From positions 1-20,993 of the forward strand of contig JBEPVZ010000021.1 of NCBI GenBank assembly GCA_041690695.1: DNA of 20,993 nucleotides, in the 5' to 3' direction. The notes beneath the pieces were generated by a model. That model saw only the letters and a program-made list of their open reading frames with translations, was not told the DNA's origin and searched no databases. Position 1 is the first letter of the stretch, and each line of letters starts with the position of its first letter. Below are positions 13,048 through 18,923 of this stretch, piece after piece. The translations under genes and the position numbers were made by a program. The stretch is from JBEPVZ01 sp041690695 (GTDB taxonomy: Bacteria; Patescibacteriota; Microgenomatia; Daviesbacterales; UBA10151).

Positions 13048-13591
13048 CCTGAATACCTTTTTGATTAATGGCTTCTAGCTCATTAACAACTGAGCCAACT
13101 TTAGTAAAACTCAGTTGAGATAAGACTCGTCCGGTCCAAGTTTGTTTGGCAGCGTCAACTTCGGATAAACCTTGATCAATGGCTGCCCAATACATAGGCG
13201 CATTAACTTCACCTGGTCTTTCTAGCCAATTACAACTGATACTTCTAATAGGATAAAAGTATTGTCTATAAAATTTTAAACAGTATTCTATAAATTCTCG
13301 ACCTTTAAAATCGGGATGAAGTTTTAATTCTGAATTTAATGAACGTGTATAAATTGACAAGCTCATACTAGCAGCCTGCTTTTTTTCAACGGGAGTAGCT
13401 CTTGAATACATTAGAAGTTGGTCATACTCTAAATCCCGAATTGACACAAATTCAGGGCTTATTAGCCCCCCCAGTGGGCGTCCGGAACCACCATTAAATA
13501 ATTGTTCGGTCGTATAATCTAAAGTAAGATCTGTAAAATTTATTCCACCAATCCCAGGTTTATAAGAATAACCAAACTGTTCCAAAGCCAT
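12965..13591 (-). CDS. Unknown protein (208 aa)
   Basis: I do not recognise the family. It begins M-A-L-E-Q-F-G-Y-S-Y-K-P-G and has no signal peptide or transmembrane segment. It is rich in aromatic residues (YCLKFYRQYFYPIRSISCNW near the middle) and has scattered charged helices. The start is strongly supported by a good promoter whose -10 box ends 8 bases before the ATG. The final 27 codons overlap the 3' end of the DUF192 gene in antisense; both frames look real there, because the DUF192 closing strand is intact. A stand-alone helical or mixed fold is likely. Confidence 0.75.
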   Translation of the reverse strand: MALEQFGYSYKPGIGGINFTDLTLDYTTEQLFNGGSGRPLGGLISPEFVSIRDLEYDQLLMYSRATPVEKKQAASMSLSIYTRSLNSELKLHPDFKGREFIEYCLKFYRQYFYPIRSISCNWLERPGEVNAPMYWAAIDQGLSEVDAAKQTWTGRVLSQLSFTKVGSVVNELEAINQKGIQATFYHQSVPIENRAQSHLWQSLFGAIQ

Positions 13592-13599
13592 GAATACGT

Positions 13600-13628
13600 A
13601 TTATAGGGTATGCACTGACAGCCGTCAA
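13600..13628 (-). promoter_or_regulatory. Promoter of the 208-aa gene
   Basis: Minus strand: TTGACG (13628-13623), a 17-bp spacer, then a perfect TATAAT (13605-13600). This is the best promoter in the window. The -10 box ends 8 bases before the ATG at 13591, so the transcript is leaderless or nearly so. The palindrome TGACAGCCGTCA (13616-13627) overlaps the -35 box. Confidence 0.8.
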
Positions 13629-13638
13629 ACTATGCTAA

Positions 13639-13665
13639 ACCATTTTAAACATTAACTAAAATGGT
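13639..13665 (-). terminator. Hairpin just 3' of tRNA-Arg, possible terminator
   Basis: A perfect 9-bp inverted repeat (ACCATTTTA and TAAAATGGT) with a 9-base loop lies immediately after tRNA-Arg and takes in its CCA end. On the minus strand it is followed by TTTAGC. It is AT-rich, so it is a weak terminator at best, but it sits where one is expected, between the tRNA and the promoter of the 208-aa gene. Confidence 0.45.
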
Positions 13666-13739
13666 GCCCCTGGAGGGACTCGAACCCCCAAACCTTTTCG
13701 TCCGAAGCGAAACGCTCTATCCAATTGAGCTACAAGGGC
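13662..13739 (-). tRNA. tRNA-Arg (TCG)
   Basis: Minus-strand cloverleaf: acceptor GCCCTTG with CAGGGGC, D-arm GCTC/GAGC, and anticodon stem TTTCG/CGAAA around loop CTTCGGA (anticodon TCG). The T-arm is GGGGG-TTCGAGT-CCCTC and the discriminator is A. The CCA end is encoded (13664-13662), unlike in the His and Lys tRNAs of this window. The first 10 bases contain the stop codon of the HNH gene, which is transcribed in the same direction. Confidence 0.95.
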
Positions 13740-14167
13740 AACTTAGATCTGTTCCAACCAAATTGCAAATTTGTTTTTCTTCTGTGGCAGTTTGCACATC
13801 TAACTTCGCATTTACTTATCTCATTTATGACCTTATCAAGGGAATAATATCCAGAAACCATTTCTGAAACATCTTTAAACTTATTTCCTTTATGATCAAA
13901 TTCTAAAACTAAAATGTCTTTCTCTCTGCAATCAACACATGGATGCAGCATAAGATATTTAGCTACATATTCTTGCACTTCACTTCTTACTCCTAAATTT
14001 CTTTTTCTAGCCTTTAATAAATAATACTCTCTATTTTTGTCGTAGTGATTCCTAATTCGAATCCTCGTACAAAATTTGCACTGCGATTGTCTAGTCTGGT
14101 TAGACTTAATTTTGTAACTAAAATACTCTTCCCTATATTCCTTATTGCAACTACTACACGTTTTCAT
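13730..14167 (-). CDS. HNH endonuclease (145 aa)
   Basis: The N-terminus carries C-S-S-C-N-K and later C-K-F-C, a first zinc ribbon. The HNH nuclease core is H-P-C-V-D-C-R-E-K-D, L-E-F-D-H-K-G-N-K and C-E-V-R-C-A-N-C-H-R-R-K-T, giving the metal-binding His residues and two more Cys pairs. It should cut DNA. A frame open to ATG 14182 exists, but a TAGAAT box at 14183-14188 abuts it, so I place the start at 14167. The TAG stop lies inside tRNA-Arg (bases 8-10 of the tRNA), so transcription continues into the tRNA. An isolated HNH gene at a tRNA suggests a homing or mobile origin (inference). Confidence 0.85.
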   Translation of the reverse strand: MKTCSSCNKEYREEYFSYKIKSNQTRQSQCKFCTRIRIRNHYDKNREYYLLKARKRNLGVRSEVQEYVAKYLMLHPCVDCREKDILVLEFDHKGNKFKDVSEMVSGYYSLDKVINEISKCEVRCANCHRRKTNLQFGWNRSKLPL

Positions 14168-14182
14168 GCTAATAGTAAACAT

Positions 14183-14188
14183 ATTCTA
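14183..14188 (-). promoter_or_regulatory. -10 box of the HNH/tRNA-Arg transcript
   Basis: TAGAAT on the minus strand, 15 bases before the chosen ATG at 14167. No good -35 box is visible. It helps decide the start codon of the HNH gene. Confidence 0.4.
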
Positions 14189-14205
14189 CCATTTCTTACT
14201 CTTTT

Positions 14206-14234
14206 CTGACACTATTTCCAATTGCTTGTATAGT
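14206..14234 (+). promoter_or_regulatory. Promoter of the acidic 66-aa gene
   Basis: CTGACA (14206-14211), a 17-bp spacer, then TATAGT (14229-14234). The transcript would begin near 14241 and carry a 27-base leader with AAGGAGGTGA at 14251-14260. Confidence 0.65.
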
Positions 14235-14267
14235 AAGATACTTGAACGAAAAGGAGGTGAGATTTTT

Positions 14268-14468
14268 ATGAATGATGACAAACCTATTGTCTTATCAGAT
14301 TTAGAAACAGCTAATAAAAAAGACAACAATGAAGCCTATCTTGATAGTTCCGCCGTTGCCGATGGCGACGATGGTGATGGCGTAGTTATACCGCTAGTGG
14401 ATGAAGAACATCCCACAGAACTTGGTAGTGCTCCAATTTTACCCATCGACGAGGAAGAAGCTGCTTAG
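14268..14468 (+). CDS. Small acidic unknown protein (66 aa)
   Basis: An AAAAGGAGGTGA ribosome site lies 7 bases before the ATG at 14268, so the longer upstream frame is not used. The protein begins M-N-D-D-K-P-I-V-L-S-D and has a D-G-D-D-G-D-G-V-V run in the middle. It ends P-I-D-E-E-E-A-A, with no Cys, no aromatic residue except one Tyr, and no membrane segment. It is extremely acidic and probably disordered. A consensus promoter and the strongest ribosome site on the chromosomal side suggest abundant product. It stands alone between the divergent HNH gene and tRNA-Lys. I recognise no family; a ribosomally made peptide precursor is conceivable, but no modification genes are nearby. Confidence 0.75.
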   Translation: MNDDKPIVLSDLETANKKDNNEAYLDSSAVADGDDGDGVVIPLVDEEHPTELGSAPILPIDEEEAA

Positions 14469-14474
14469 TTTAAA

Positions 14475-14504
14475 TTGTAATTTAGCCACTGGGCAGAATA
14501 TAAT
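14475..14504 (+). promoter_or_regulatory. Promoter of tRNA-Lys
   Basis: TTGTAA (14475-14480), an 18-bp spacer and a perfect TATAAT (14499-14504). Transcription would begin about 4 bases before the mature tRNA 5' end, as is often seen for single tRNA genes. Confidence 0.6.
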
Positions 14505-14514
14505 ATGCGGTAAC

Positions 14515-14586
14515 GGCCCGGTAGCTCAGTGGTAGAGCAGGAGACTCTTAATCTCTTTGTCGTGGGTTCAAATCCCACCCGGGTCA
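14515..14586 (+). tRNA. tRNA-Lys (CTT)
   Basis: Acceptor GGCCCGG pairs with CCGGGTC (one G-T pair), D-arm GCTC/GAGC, and anticodon stem GGAGA/TCTCT around loop CTCTTAA (anticodon CTT). The T-arm is GTGGG-TTCAAAT-CCCAC and the discriminator is A. The 3' flank reads CCC, so the CCA end is not encoded. Confidence 0.95.
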
Positions 14587-14591
14587 CCCCC

Positions 14592-14619
14592 TTGTTCTCA
14601 ATCAAAATATCTATATAAT
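14592..14619 (+). promoter_or_regulatory. Promoter of the 206-aa gene
   Basis: TTGTTC (14592-14597), a 16-bp spacer and TATAAT (14614-14619), directly after tRNA-Lys. The -10 box ends 16 bases before the ATG at 14636, giving a short leader without a clear ribosome site. Confidence 0.55.
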
Positions 14620-14635
14620 ATGCAACATCAATTTT

Positions 14636-15256
14636 ATGGAAATACAACCAGGATTTGGACAAGATGGCGATGCTCTGATTGCATATCTTGCTTATAAAGA
14701 AAGCTTAGCTAATATTTTTAGGCAACGCCAACGGGAGGTTGAAAGGATATTTAAAGATGATCGTTACGAACCCACAGTCATACTTGATTTAAGAATTACA
14801 TCCGTACCAGACCCAATTACAAAGTTTGTTGGTTTTCTTTATAGAGCTCGGTCGATTAATATTTGGCGAATTGCAGCTGGGGCAAGCTATACAGAGATTT
14901 CCGTTACAACACCTGAAGATTCACGAACGGGATATGAGAATAAAACGAGAGGAAGTATTGTTAGCGATGACAGAGAGGAAGTCGTTTTTGACACTAAAGC
15001 TTTTCTTCTTCCGGCCCCAATCCCGGCCAGGTATCAATTAAGAAGATCATCCACCGCAAAATATATCTCCGCGAGACACAGTAACCAAGCAATCTGTTGG
15101 GAGACTGAAAAAGGATCTGTCCCTAATGCTGTTTTACACAGTTTAGCAAATCTTATCGCTTCACATCCTGATAGCATCCAAAAAGCGGAAAATTCAAGAA
15201 GTATTTGTGAGCACCGCACAAAGTCCTTAGGAAGTCATTTGAAAGCTATCCTTTAA
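14636..15256 (+). CDS. Unknown protein (206 aa)
   Basis: I do not recognise the family. It is soluble, without signal peptide or membrane segment. An N-terminal helix (A-L-I-A-Y-L-A-Y-K-E-S-L-A) is followed by a strand-rich middle (V-I-L-D-L-R-I-T-S-V and I-N-I-W-R-I-A-A-G) and a Ser/Arg-rich second half. Only two Cys are present, and no catalytic motif stands out. It has its own promoter and is followed after 61 bases by another unknown gene on the same strand. The two may be related in role, but nothing in their sequences says so. Confidence 0.65.
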   Translation: MEIQPGFGQDGDALIAYLAYKESLANIFRQRQREVERIFKDDRYEPTVILDLRITSVPDPITKFVGFLYRARSINIWRIAAGASYTEISVTTPEDSRTGYENKTRGSIVSDDREEVVFDTKAFLLPAPIPARYQLRRSSTAKYISARHSNQAICWETEKGSVPNAVLHSLANLIASHPDSIQKAENSRSICEHRTKSLGSHLKAIL

Positions 15257-15282
15257 ATTTATCCATCAACAAGTAGGCTGCC

Positions 15283-15310
15283 TTGACAATGTATCTAGAT
15301 CAGCTAAGCT
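15283..15310 (+). promoter_or_regulatory. Possible promoter of the 176-aa gene
   Basis: A perfect TTGACA at 15283-15288 is followed after 16 bp by TAAGCT, a poor -10 box. The ATG lies at 15318. The stretch 15257-15317 holds nothing else I can name. Confidence 0.4.
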
Positions 15311-15317
15311 AATAATA

Positions 15318-15848
15318 ATGGACAATGTTGAGCAAGAACCTAAATATGAGTATTCCTTAAGAGATTTAATGGGGCCATTTGTGCCTGTTTACACAGAATC
15401 AGCTGCTAGTAAAAAATTAATTCGGCTGGGATTTGATGAATTTGCCGATGAACAAGAAAAAGCCGGCCAACCCAGATCAACAGCTTTATTAAGACTGGCT
15501 GGAATGGATTATATGCAGACACTTACTCAACCAATTAGTGTCGTGGCATATATCTTGGCATCTAAGGAATATCAGGATGTGTTTGGGAGTTTGGAGGAAA
15601 ATGAAACTGACAAAAGACGGGCTCTCCATGAAGCAGCGACCACAACCTTAGAACGAGATCTCCGACTCCAAGCTCAGTTTTTTAATGAGTACGGCGATGG
15701 TATATCAAATAAAATGTTCGAAAGGTTGACTGATCAGATTGAAGAAACCTTAACCTTTCAGAAAAAACTAATCAAGCGGTCGTCTCAATCATTGCCCGCC
15801 TTAGAAATGGCCACTCACCAACCAGCTGATGAAATTTCCATAAGTTAA
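15318..15848 (+). CDS. Unknown helical protein (176 aa)
   Basis: An unrecognised, acidic, mostly helical protein with no Cys, no signal peptide and no membrane segment. It begins M-D-N-V-E-Q-E-P-K-Y-E-Y-S-L-R-D-L. Amphipathic helices cover about 25-65 (K-K-L-I-R-L-G-F-D-E-F-A-D-E-Q) and 100-155 (A-A-T-T-T-L-E-R-D-L-R-L-Q-A-Q-F-F and E-R-L-T-D-Q-I-E-E-T-L). A Ser/Thr-rich tail follows. It ends 9 bases before the end of the convergent tgt gene, so the two transcripts meet without a visible terminator. Confidence 0.65.
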   Translation: MDNVEQEPKYEYSLRDLMGPFVPVYTESAASKKLIRLGFDEFADEQEKAGQPRSTALLRLAGMDYMQTLTQPISVVAYILASKEYQDVFGSLEENETDKRRALHEAATTTLERDLRLQAQFFNEYGDGISNKMFERLTDQIEETLTFQKKLIKRSSQSLPALEMATHQPADEISIS

Positions 15849-15857
15849 AACCCTTAC

Positions 15858-16916
15858 CTACTCAGCTTTCAACCTCTCCATCAACATACTATAAAACCTC
15901 AAATTATGGATTGTCGCCAATCGATAGGCCGAAGTTTCATTAATCCGAAATAGATGCCACAAATAACCAGCTGAAAAATTCTGACAGGTATGGCAATCAC
16001 AAAACTTGGATAATGGCTCAGGATTTCCTTGCCATTTTAAATTTTGAAGAGATAATCGAGTATAGAAATCTCCATCTAAATCCAAATCTTTAGGATCAGA
16101 ATTAAAAACATATAAAGCTTTGTGGCGAGCTTCACGAGTTGGAATAACACAATCAAAGATCTGATAACCCATCTTAAAACATTTGACAATATCTTCGGGC
16201 TTACCGACTCCTAAAGCATACTTTGGCAAATTATCTGGCATTAATTTAGCAGTTAACTCTAAAATATCAGTTAATAACACTCTATTTTCATCAACCGGCC
16301 ATCCCCCGTAGCAGTAACCATCAAAACCAATTTTAATTAATGCCTCGGCACACTTCGTTCTTAACTCCTTATCAGCTCCACCCTGAATAACCGCAAACAA
16401 CAGCGGTTTAATTTTTTGATCTTTGGTTAATCTGACAAACTCATCTTTTGATCTTTTGGCCCAGGCAATCGTTCGCTCAACCGATTGAATCTGACTGACC
16501 ATATCAGCTCCAGGCTTTGTACAGTCATCTAAACAGATCGCAATATCCGTGCCAAGTTTAATCTGTAAACCGATTGAACTTTCCGGAGTTAGAATAATGG
16601 TTTGATCATTTAGCAAAAAAGTGATCTTTTGATCATCAATTGTCCCGAGTTTTGGATTATTATGAATAAGTGACAAAACTTGAAATCCCCCCGAGTCGGT
16701 AATAATCGGACGCGACCAATTCATAAATTGATGAATGCCAGAAACCCCCTTCATCCGCTCTTCAATATTTTCGGCTAAGAGATGATAAACACACATCACC
16801 AAACCCTCAACTTGTGCGTGTTCTAAATCTTTGGAATCTAAACTCCGAACCACTGCTTTTGTTCCATCTGGAAAAAAGGTCGGCAGGCTAAGATTGCCAT
16901 GGCGAGTTGTTAACAT
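15858..16916 (-). CDS. tgt: tRNA-guanine transglycosylase family protein (352 aa)
   Basis: TGT exchanges guanine-34 of Asn/Asp/His/Tyr tRNAs for a 7-deazaguanine. The catalytic set is present: T-D-S-G-G-F-Q (general Asp near residue 74), L-D-D-C-T, A-V-I-Q-G-G, and F-D-C-V-I-P-T-R with the nucleophile Asp. The zinc site C-D-C-x-x-C plus the later His in T-I-H-N-L is also there. The base-pocket loop reads Y-G-G-W-P-V-D-E, where bacterial enzymes have I-G-G-L-A/S-V-G-E, so base choice could differ. The protein starts near T-T-R-H-G, slightly shorter than the usual 370-380 aa. The ATG abuts the stop of the solute-binding protein gene, so it is the last gene of the operon. No queuosine biosynthesis gene is in the window; the base may be salvaged. 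Confidence 0.92.
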   Translation of the reverse strand: MLTTRHGNLSLPTFFPDGTKAVVRSLDSKDLEHAQVEGLVMCVYHLLAENIEERMKGVSGIHQFMNWSRPIITDSGGFQVLSLIHNNPKLGTIDDQKITFLLNDQTIILTPESSIGLQIKLGTDIAICLDDCTKPGADMVSQIQSVERTIAWAKRSKDEFVRLTKDQKIKPLLFAVIQGGADKELRTKCAEALIKIGFDGYCYGGWPVDENRVLLTDILELTAKLMPDNLPKYALGVGKPEDIVKCFKMGYQIFDCVIPTREARHKALYVFNSDPKDLDLDGDFYTRLSLQNLKWQGNPEPLSKFCDCHTCQNFSAGYLWHLFRINETSAYRLATIHNLRFYSMLMERLKAE

Positions 16917-18293
16917 CTAAATATGAAGACTGGGAAATTGCATTTTAAGAACTGGTAAAAGATCATTTTCAACTTTTTTTAAGTAAACGACATTAAACTT
17001 TGGAAAATATAAAAATGTCGCCGGCGACTCATCAAGCAAAACTTTTTGAAAGTCTTTATAAGCTACTAAGCGAACTGCCTGGTCAGTATCTTTACGACCA
17101 TCTTCAAGATCTTTATCAACCCTGGGTGAAGAAAACTGAGCGACATTTGTTTCAGATTGAGTTGAATGCCAAAGCGAATATTGGTCTGGATCAGTCGGAA
17201 TATTTTGGGTAACTAACAACATTTGGAAGTTTTGAGGAACCCCACTTTCAACTTTTAACTTAACCGGCAATCCAAAGGCGTTCCATTTTTGAACTAGCTC
17301 TTTACCAACATCTTCAAGCGGTTGAGTGGAGGTCAAAGTAAATTCAGTGCCCTTATCAATTTTAACTTTGTCCATATACGTCTTGGCTTGATCAGCATTA
17401 TCTAAATAATCTTTTACATCGCTATTAAAAGCCCATGAAGCCGGTGAAATCGAGGTTTTAGCTTCGGTTTGACCAGCGATTGAAGGAGCGGCAAAACTAA
17501 AAACTAATCTTAAATTTTTATCGGCTAATAGGTGATCTTTAGTATTATAAAAAACACTCACAATTTTAGAATAATCAGTTTTTGCAAAAACTTTAAATGG
17601 CGATTGGCTATCAAAAGGATCAGTCGAATTAACTCCAACCAAACTTGAAACCTCCCCAATTTGAAGAGCTTGTTTAGCCGTTTCTTCATTGGCATAAAAA
17701 CGGATATCTACTTCAGGCAAATTTTTATCGTGAGACTTTAGAATGACTCGACTAATAAAAACTTGGCCAGTATCCATCTTATCGATATAATATGGCCCGG
17801 TTCCAATATTAGTCGAGTTTTTAAAGGCAGGTTTATTTAATAAACTGGGTAGCGGGCTAAATGAATCAGCTAATTTAACTTCGACCGTTTTGGGATCTTT
17901 AACGCTTACCTCAGTTTCACCGACCGGGATCGTAATATCTGACGCCACAATTGGTGAGCCATCTTGCCATTTTAAGTTATCTGCTAGCTGAAAGTCATAA
18001 ACTTTAGCATCTTTATCCACTTGCCAGCTTTTAAAGATTCCAGGTTGAGGTTGGCCAGTCTCATCAAGCTTAACTAATGGCTGCGATAATAAGGAAGTTA
18101 TTTGAGGTGGCAGGTCTTGGTTGGTATAAGTCCCAACAATACCTTCTGAGATAGTTACTAACGTTTTATCTTGTTGCCATCTAATTACAAAAAAACCAAT
18201 CAATAAAACGACAAAACCAAACAGGAAAAGATATTTTTTGTATCTTTCCAAAAGTCTAAAATTATAAGATATAAAATATTGTAGTTTTTTCAA
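16917..18293 (-). CDS. Membrane-anchored family 5 extracellular solute-binding protein (458 aa)
   Basis: After a basic N-terminus (R-L-L-E-R-Y-K-K) one transmembrane helix lies at about 23-41, without a lipobox Cys, so the protein stays anchored and faces outward. The outside part follows the peptide/nickel-binding (OppA/DppA, SBP_bac_5) pattern: S-Q-P-L-V-K-L-D near residue 69, F-Q-L-A-D-N-L-K-W-Q-D-G-S-P-I-V-A-S-D, G-T-G-P-Y-Y-I, and later D-P-D-Q-Y-S-L-W-H-S. At 458 aa it is shorter than the usual 500-550. The start is TTG at 18293, overlapping the TGA of secG by four bases. No permease or ATPase genes are in the operon, so it may bind a ligand for a transporter encoded elsewhere. Confidence 0.85.
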   Translation of the reverse strand: MKKLQYFISYNFRLLERYKKYLFLFGFVVLLIGFFVIRWQQDKTLVTISEGIVGTYTNQDLPPQITSLLSQPLVKLDETGQPQPGIFKSWQVDKDAKVYDFQLADNLKWQDGSPIVASDITIPVGETEVSVKDPKTVEVKLADSFSPLPSLLNKPAFKNSTNIGTGPYYIDKMDTGQVFISRVILKSHDKNLPEVDIRFYANEETAKQALQIGEVSSLVGVNSTDPFDSQSPFKVFAKTDYSKIVSVFYNTKDHLLADKNLRLVFSFAAPSIAGQTEAKTSISPASWAFNSDVKDYLDNADQAKTYMDKVKIDKGTEFTLTSTQPLEDVGKELVQKWNAFGLPVKLKVESGVPQNFQMLLVTQNIPTDPDQYSLWHSTQSETNVAQFSSPRVDKDLEDGRKDTDQAVRLVAYKDFQKVLLDESPATFLYFPKFNVVYLKKVENDLLPVLKMQFPSLHI

Positions 18294-18508
18294 ACTATTA
18301 TTCCAATAATTGAAGCGATAAAGAACAAGACCACGACGATAATAGTTATAATAAAGATAAGTTTTTCCGCCCCCCGCTTTGTTCCATAAAAACCCATATC
18401 CCCCCCAAAAGTTGAGCCTAAACCAACTCCTTTAGATTGAATGACAATTAGGACAATTAAAAGTAACGCTAAAACTATTTCAATTAGTGAGATAACTGCT
18501 TTGTTCAT
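18290..18508 (-). CDS. secG: Preprotein translocase subunit SecG (72 aa)
   Basis: Two transmembrane helices (about residues 5-24 and 50-70) flank the conserved cytoplasmic loop I-Q-S-K-G-V-G-L-G-S-T-F-G-G. This is the SecG signature; SecG assists SecYEG protein export. The loop continues D-M-G-F-Y-G-T-K-R-G-A-E, as in other bacteria. The length is typical. The gene starts one base after the YvlD-like gene ends and overlaps the next gene by four bases (TTGA), so it is fully inside the operon. Placing a secretion subunit directly before an exported solute-binding protein is compatible with shared expression. Confidence 0.95.
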   Translation of the reverse strand: MNKAVISLIEIVLALLLIVLIVIQSKGVGLGSTFGGDMGFYGTKRGAEKLIFIITIIVVVLFFIASIIGIIV

Positions 18509-18509
18509 A

Positions 18510-18911
18510 TTATTTTACAAGCCATTGTAGAAAATGTGCCACTAATCCTATCAAAAATGACGATAAAATTGCTACATGCAAAACGGTCAGGTCAACTGAA
18601 GGAATAATTATCCCGGATAAGTTTAACCCAGAAAATGTAAATGGTAATAATTGGAACTCCGGGAATACAACCGTTAAAAAATAAACTGCTAAAACGTTAA
18701 CTATCCAGGCAAAAATGCCAAGTGTTAATAAGTTTAGAGGTAAAAATAAAACTTTTAGTAAAGGAACGACCGCTAAGTTAATGAGCATGAAGATGGCCGA
18801 CCCAATAAATAAGCTTCTAATCCCCCCACTATAAGTAAATCCTGGTAAAACATGAGCCGTTACAACCAGTGCCACCATATTGATTAGAAAGTTTCTGAGC
18901 AGTGACTTCAT
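18510..18911 (-). CDS. YvlD/phage-holin-4-like membrane protein (133 aa)
   Basis: Four transmembrane helices match the PF04020 family (YvlD, often annotated as phage holin family 4). The N-terminus is L-R-N-F-L-I-N-M-V-A-L, then P-G-F-T-Y-S-G-G, I-N-L-A-V-V-P-L-L-K-V-L-F-L-P-L-N and a final helix pair. A longer frame exists upstream, but it lies inside uvrC. The ATG at 18911 follows the uvrC stop by 7 bases and gives the usual family length of about 110-130. TATAAT at 18918-18923 on the minus strand overlaps the uvrC stop, so a leaderless transcript from here is likely in addition to operon read-through. Function is uncertain; it is probably not a lysis protein in this setting. Confidence 0.82.
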   Translation of the reverse strand: MKSLLRNFLINMVALVVTAHVLPGFTYSGGIRSLFIGSAIFMLINLAVVPLLKVLFLPLNLLTLGIFAWIVNVLAVYFLTVVFPEFQLLPFTFSGLNLSGIIIPSVDLTVLHVAILSSFLIGLVAHFLQWLVK

Positions 18912-18917
18912 ATTAGT

Positions 18918-18923
18918 ATTATA
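18918..18923 (-). promoter_or_regulatory. Internal -10 box before the YvlD-like gene
   Basis: A perfect TATAAT on the minus strand over the end of uvrC, 6 bases before the ATG at 18911. No good -35 box. It would drive the yvlD-secG-SBP-tgt part independently of uvrC. Confidence 0.5.

Noticed and set aside
13616..13627. Palindrome TGACAGCCGTCA as an operator
   Set aside because: It has only 4-bp arms and partly reflects the TTGACG box itself; there is no second copy in the window. It is mentioned only within the promoter entry.
13661..13867. Plus-strand frame starting MVPLEGLEPPN
   Set aside because: Its first part is the antisense of tRNA-Arg and the rest is antisense to the HNH gene; it is a well-known type of false ORF.
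14145..14268. Longer N-terminus for the acidic 66-aa protein (start at 14145)
   Set aside because: The promoter at 14206-14234 and the ribosome site at 14251-14260 lie inside that extension, so the start is 14268.
14465..14662. Minus-strand frame containing VGFEPTTKRLRVSCSTTELP
   Set aside because: This is antisense translation of tRNA-Lys, not a gene.
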